From Lachnospiraceae bacterium UBA935 (GTDB lineage: Bacteria > Bacillota > Clostridia > Lachnospirales > Lachnospiraceae), in NCBI GenBank assembly GCA_002293525.1, contig DBDJ01000043.1:1-36308 (forward strand): a stretch of 36,308 nt of DNA, written 5' to 3'. The notes under the pieces were generated by a model. That model saw nothing but the letters and a program-made list of their open reading frames with translations, was not told the DNA's origin and ran no database searches. The stretch's first letter is position 1; the number at the start of each line of letters is the position of its first letter. Positions 32,638-36,308 of this stretch are shown here, piece after piece. The position numbers and the translations under genes were made by a program.

Positions 32638-34242
32638 ATGGGTATAAATATGTATAAAGTAGTCTTAGTTATGGCTTTCTTGAAAGAACATAAATGGAAA
32701 TCACAATTAAATCTGCGCGACAACCTGGGAATCGGATATTTATCCGCAATGCTTAAAAAGGCAGGCTATCAGGTCGATGTTATCAATGCGGAAATGCGAT
32801 ATGAAGAGGAAGAAACCGTAACCCGAAAGATAATGGCAGGCCATTATGATATGGTGGGTTTTACCTGCTCCGCGCAAAGGACATATCAACCGACTGTTAC
32901 CATATTGAAACGAATCAGAGAGATGGGATATAAAAACCATGCTACAATCGGCGGAGTATTTGCCGCGACTGCAGCGAGGGAGATCATGGAGGAGTGCCAT
33001 CACCTTGATTCGGTTATCGTAGGCGACGGTGAATATACTATTTTGGAATTGGTAAAAGCTCTTGAGTCAAACCGGGATTTGACTGGAATAAAAAGCCTGG
33101 TTTACCGTACTCACGGGGAAGAAATTGTTGCTAATCCGAGACGTGAAAGATTGACGGATCTTGATTCACTGCCGTTTCCCGAACGCGATGAGTATAACTG
33201 CTATAAACAAGAAATCCAGTCAGGAGAGCTGTTTCTCAGAGTAATCGCCGGGCGGGGCTGCAATGGCACCTGTACATTTTGCAGCACCGGGAACCTGCAA
33301 GCTGAAGAAAACCGGCGTGTTGTACGTACTCCGGAAAATATCCTGGAAGAATTAAAGGAAGGTGTGGAAAAATATCATTGTCATCATTTTCGATTTAGTG
33401 ATGATTTATTTTTCGATAAAAGCAAAAATTCTCAGATCTGGTTGAGAAGATTTTTGGATTTATTGCGAGAGGCCGATTTAAATATTAAATTTGATGTTTG
33501 TATGCGAGCGAGAGAAATGACTTATGAAACAGTGAAGGAAATGTCTGATTTGGGTTTGAATCGTGTCTTTATCGGGGTGGAGTCCGGCTCGGATCGTGTA
33601 CTGAAGCGTCTGAATAAGAATTGTACTGTCAGAGACAATGAAAATGCCATTGCTATTATGAACCAGTTTCCGCACATACAGACAGATCTGGGTTTTATCA
33701 TGTTTGAGCCGGAAATGACTTTAGATGATTTAAACGATAGTTTCCAATGGTTACGTGCCCATAAAGAAGTAGCATCCAAACATAATTTATATAATAAACT
33801 CAATGTTTATTATAAGACAAAGATATATGATACCCTGAAAGCAAAAAAATTACTGAAACCAGCTAAATTCTGGGAGCGTCATAATTATCGATTTGAAGAT
33901 CAAAACGTCAGTAACATCCTGAAAGTGCTGGAAGAACTGAAGTCAGAAATGATGGAATATAATCAAAAAGAAGTGGATCTACATCTATTCAGGCGACAGC
34001 TGGCGGATGTTTCGGGGGCGCTGGATGAAGCAGATGCTGCCATTCAATTAGTTCAGGAACAGGAATTGAATTTCTGGCTGACTGTTTTTGAAGACTGCCT
34101 GAACAAAAGTAAAAGGGGTGAAACAATAAGCGCGAATCATTATAGGGAAGATAGACGGCAATTGTTAGAAGAAATTGATCATTTAACAGTTAAAATAAAA
34201 AGATTTTTCAGTGAGGAAATAGAAATTGGAAATACTGATTGA
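32638..34242 (+). CDS. B12-type radical SAM enzyme
   Basis: The protein of about 534 residues joins an N-terminal cobalamin-binding-like Rossmann domain (LGIGYLSAMLKKAGYQVDVI, DMVGFTCSAQRTYQP, IVGDGEYTILELV) to a radical SAM core with the iron-sulfur motif GCNGTCTFC (Cys 204, 208 and 211 counted from Met 32650). SAM-binding and barrel segments follow (RFSDDLFF, IGVESGSDRVLKRL). The base-on DxHxxG motif is absent, as in many of this class. Such enzymes methylate or rearrange unactivated carbons, including in RiPPs. Start choices are TTG 32611, ATG 32638 and ATG 32650; ribosome sites are poor, so coupling to the previous gene is likely. The C-terminal 120 residues are helical. Confidence 0.85.
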   Translation: MGINMYKVVLVMAFLKEHKWKSQLNLRDNLGIGYLSAMLKKAGYQVDVINAEMRYEEEETVTRKIMAGHYDMVGFTCSAQRTYQPTVTILKRIREMGYKNHATIGGVFAATAAREIMEECHHLDSVIVGDGEYTILELVKALESNRDLTGIKSLVYRTHGEEIVANPRRERLTDLDSLPFPERDEYNCYKQEIQSGELFLRVIAGRGCNGTCTFCSTGNLQAEENRRVVRTPENILEELKEGVEKYHCHHFRFSDDLFFDKSKNSQIWLRRFLDLLREADLNIKFDVCMRAREMTYETVKEMSDLGLNRVFIGVESGSDRVLKRLNKNCTVRDNENAIAIMNQFPHIQTDLGFIMFEPEMTLDDLNDSFQWLRAHKEVASKHNLYNKLNVYYKTKIYDTLKAKKLLKPAKFWERHNYRFEDQNVSNILKVLEELKSEMMEYNQKEVDLHLFRRQLADVSGALDEADAAIQLVQEQELNFWLTVFEDCLNKSKRGETISANHYREDRRQLLEEIDHLTVKIKRFFSEEIEIGNTD

Positions 34243-34963
34243 TACCCATATACATACTTTGTTTAGCGGACATGCTTACGGCTCCATCATCGAAAATGCC
34301 CAGGCGGCTAAGGCGGCAGGGCTTACAATGATGGCAATCACAGATCATGGTCCAGGCATGCCAGGTAGCTGTCATAAGTATTATTTTTATAATTTTAGCT
34401 GTATACCGAGAGAAATAGGGGGGGTAACAGTTTTGATGGGAGTTGAAGCCAACATCATGCTGGAAGATGGAACGTTAGACTTAGATGATAAAAGATTAAA
34501 GAAAATGGATTTGGTAATTGCCAGTTTGCATGAAAAATGCCTGAAAGCCGGTGACTGTAAAACCAACACCCGTACCATGACCAATGTCATTGCCAATCAA
34601 AGTATTGATATACTGGGACACTTGGATGATGCCAGATATCCGGTTGATTTGGAAACTATCATCGGTATGGCAAAAGAAGCCGGTAAATGGATAGAAATAA
34701 ACAATAGTTCTCTCGATAAAAACAATCCAAGGTATCAGGAAGGAAATATGTCGTTGCTCTCCTTAATCGAAGAATGTAAAAAACAGGCGGCTTTGGTATC
34801 GCTTGGAAGTGATGCCCATTTTCCGACGCAGGTCGGAGATTTTTCGGCGACATTAAGCATATTAAAGGAATTACACTTTCCTGAATATTTAATAGTCAAT
34901 CATAACCGGAATTATTTTGAAGTCAAAATGAAAAAAAGCGTCAGACATAGGGAGAGGGATTGA
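34226..34963 (+). CDS. PHP-family phosphoesterase
   Basis: This 245-residue protein has the metal-binding motifs of the PHP superfamily: IDTHIHTLFSGHAYGS (H8, H10), AITDHGPGM, GVEANIM, IASLHEKC, LGHLDD and SLGSDAHFP. The pattern is closest to YcdX-type phosphatases. A TTG start at 34226 overlaps the radical SAM gene by 17 bases and has GAGGAAA upstream. It could remove a phosphate put on by the kinases of the operon (a protect-and-release step) or hydrolyse a phosphorylated intermediate. Histidinol phosphatase is possible by family but not by context. Confidence 0.82.
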   Translation: MEILIDTHIHTLFSGHAYGSIIENAQAAKAAGLTMMAITDHGPGMPGSCHKYYFYNFSCIPREIGGVTVLMGVEANIMLEDGTLDLDDKRLKKMDLVIASLHEKCLKAGDCKTNTRTMTNVIANQSIDILGHLDDARYPVDLETIIGMAKEAGKWIEINNSSLDKNNPRYQEGNMSLLSLIEECKKQAALVSLGSDAHFPTQVGDFSATLSILKELHFPEYLIVNHNRNYFEVKMKKSVRHRERD

Positions 34964-34964
34964 A

Positions 34965-35561
34965 ATGTCATATATGATACTGTTGGCAGGCCTTCCGGCC
35001 GCGGGAAAATCAACTTTTGCAGGGTATTTAAGCAAAGAGACCGGCATACCGGTGCTTTCAAAGGATTTTATCAAAGAAAAACTCTTTGATAGATTAGGCT
35101 TTCAGTCAAGAAGTGAAAAAGTAAAATTGGGAGACGCAAGTCGTGACATCATGTATGGGCTTGCGGAAAAATTTATGGAAATAGGAAATCCGGTGATACT
35201 TGAGAACAATTTTGAAAGCGATGGAAGAGATGAGCTGATGGAATTGATCAGCAGATACCAATATCACAGTATCACGGTTTTTTTTGGCGGCAACATTGAA
35301 ATGATTTATGAAAGGTTTATTAAGAGAAATCACAGCGCCGAGAGGCACCTGGGACATGTTATAAATACATGTTATCCCGCCGTCGGTCCTTGGGAGCCCA
35401 TTCATGATATCTCCCTTGAAGATTATCGGAAAATGATAATGGAAAGGGGCATACAGGACTTTACAGTTGGCGGCGATTTCATATTCGTAGATACGACGGA
35501 TTTAAGCAGTATAAATAATCAGGATATTCTACTACAAATAAAGAATAAGTTAAGCATTTGA
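34965..35561 (+). CDS. Small P-loop kinase, zeta-toxin/AAA_33-like
   Basis: A 198-residue ATP-binding protein with the P-loop GLPAAGKST at residues 9-17, then VLSKDFIKEKLF as expected for small-molecule kinases such as chloramphenicol or polynucleotide-kinase-type enzymes. A lid-like RFIKRNHSAERHLGH follows. It begins 2 bases after the PHP gene with GAGAGGG upstream. The substrate cannot be read. Within this operon it may phosphorylate a nucleoside, sugar or product. Confidence 0.75.
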   Translation: MSYMILLAGLPAAGKSTFAGYLSKETGIPVLSKDFIKEKLFDRLGFQSRSEKVKLGDASRDIMYGLAEKFMEIGNPVILENNFESDGRDELMELISRYQYHSITVFFGGNIEMIYERFIKRNHSAERHLGHVINTCYPAVGPWEPIHDISLEDYRKMIMERGIQDFTVGGDFIFVDTTDLSSINNQDILLQIKNKLSI

Positions 35562-35590
35562 GTGTAATTCATATGCTTAGAGGAGTATGA

Positions 35591-36235
35591 ATGATCATTG
35601 TTTTTGAGGGTTTGCATGGTTGTGGAAAAACAACCCAGATTCATTTATTAAAGAAGTGGCTTGAAGAAGAACACGGAAGTCAGGTGAATATATCGGAATG
35701 GAATTCGCATCATCTGACGGGAACAGTAACCAATACCATAAAAGATCAGTATATTGAAAATACCGTTATTATTTCGTTGTCTCATGCGCTTGATTTATAT
35801 TTAAGGCTTCAAGACTTAAAAGACGCCAAAGATCAGATTGTAATTTTTGACCGCTATTACTATTCTCAGATGATCCGAGATTCGATCAGGGGCCTGGACA
35901 TGTCATTTTTAACTGGTATATTCAGATTCATTCCAACACCGGATATTGTTTTTTACTTAGACATTGCTCCTGAAGATTCATTAAAAAGAATAGAAGAAGC
36001 AGGTATATTCAGAAGTGAATATATTTTGGGCAGTAATATTTTTGATAACCTGGATAAAAGAGCAAGCACTTGCCGGTACTTCACATTGCAAAGAGAAAAA
36101 TATATTGAATTATTTAAAAATGAAAGAAATTGCCATATAATAGACGCGAACTTAAGCATACATATACAGTTCCAAGAAATATGCCGTATAATAAAATCAT
36201 TAATGCCGTTTTATGACATTTTTAATTTTATATAG
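35591..36235 (+). CDS. Thymidylate-kinase-like P-loop kinase
   Basis: The 214-residue protein has the deoxynucleotide/thymidylate kinase outline: P-loop VFEGLHGCGKTTQ (residues 4-16), the DR motif IVIFDRYYYSQMIRD, and PDIVFYLDIAPEDSLKRI. It differs from the housekeeping Tmk at the lid, so a paralogue with a special (deoxy)nucleotide or analogue substrate is likely. AGGAG precedes ATG 35591. It is the last complete gene. About 70 AT-rich bases follow to the edge without a recognised terminator. Confidence 0.78.
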   Translation: MIIVFEGLHGCGKTTQIHLLKKWLEEEHGSQVNISEWNSHHLTGTVTNTIKDQYIENTVIISLSHALDLYLRLQDLKDAKDQIVIFDRYYYSQMIRDSIRGLDMSFLTGIFRFIPTPDIVFYLDIAPEDSLKRIEEAGIFRSEYILGSNIFDNLDKRASTCRYFTLQREKYIELFKNERNCHIIDANLSIHIQFQEICRIIKSLMPFYDIFNFI

Positions 36236-36308
36236 AAACAGAAGTCTGTATATTGTTGCATATTAATCTTAACTATTGTAATATTTCCTGAGTTTTGCAG
36301 TACAAAGC

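Overview
The window looks like the chromosome of a Gram-positive Bacillota, probably Clostridia-like or Paenibacillus-like. The signs are strong AGGAGG ribosome sites, frequent TTG/GTG starts, a lipobox solute-binding protein, LacI-controlled sugar genes, and no outer-membrane genes. I cannot name the genus. No rRNA, tRNA, CRISPR array, integrase or intact IS element was seen.

Layout. (1) 1-3490 is a decayed border: a frameshifted GNAT acetyltransferase, an intact minus-strand larC (nickel-pincer cofactor synthesis) and a broken TPP-dependent decarboxylase of the phosphonopyruvate/sulfopyruvate type. (2) 3586-6786 is a cell-wall pair: a MurF-alanine racemase fusion and a C39-like cysteine peptidase. 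(3) 7097-10240 is a very large secreted calcineurin-like phosphoesterase with LamG-like ends. (4) 10609-22598 is a LacI-controlled carbohydrate locus: a lipoprotein binding protein, two MalF/MalG-type permeases, two GH65 phosphorylases, a convergent lacI-type regulator, and a divergent secreted beta-helix glycosidase with a discoidin-domain partner. Three copies of one operator palindrome, around TTTAACGTTAAA, flank the two promoter regions. The likely flow is outside cleavage of a polysaccharide, uptake of oligosaccharides, then phosphorolysis to glucose-1-phosphate. No ABC ATPase or beta-phosphoglucomutase is present in the window.

(5) 22752-36235 is clearly more AT-rich and reads as one long rightward operon, probably an acquired island. 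It encodes a CPBP-type membrane protease, a three-gene ABC exporter, a 25-residue peptide with a perfect ribosome site, a PqqD-like peptide-recognition protein, a nucleotidyltransferase, an APH-like kinase, a cupin, an O-carbamoyltransferase, an HPr-kinase-like protein, a B12-type radical SAM enzyme, a PHP phosphoesterase and two small P-loop kinases. I read this as an undescribed RiPP (ribosomally made, modified peptide) pathway with unusual phosphoryl, nucleotidyl and carbamoyl transfer chemistry. It is the main discovery candidate. The operon may continue past the right edge.

Several unrelated genes carry short tandem repeats: the His-rich stretch of larC, the Glu-Pro-Ala linker of the binding protein, a repeated ribosome-site unit, and a 30-bp repeat inside the second GH65 gene. 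This suggests active slippage in this genome.
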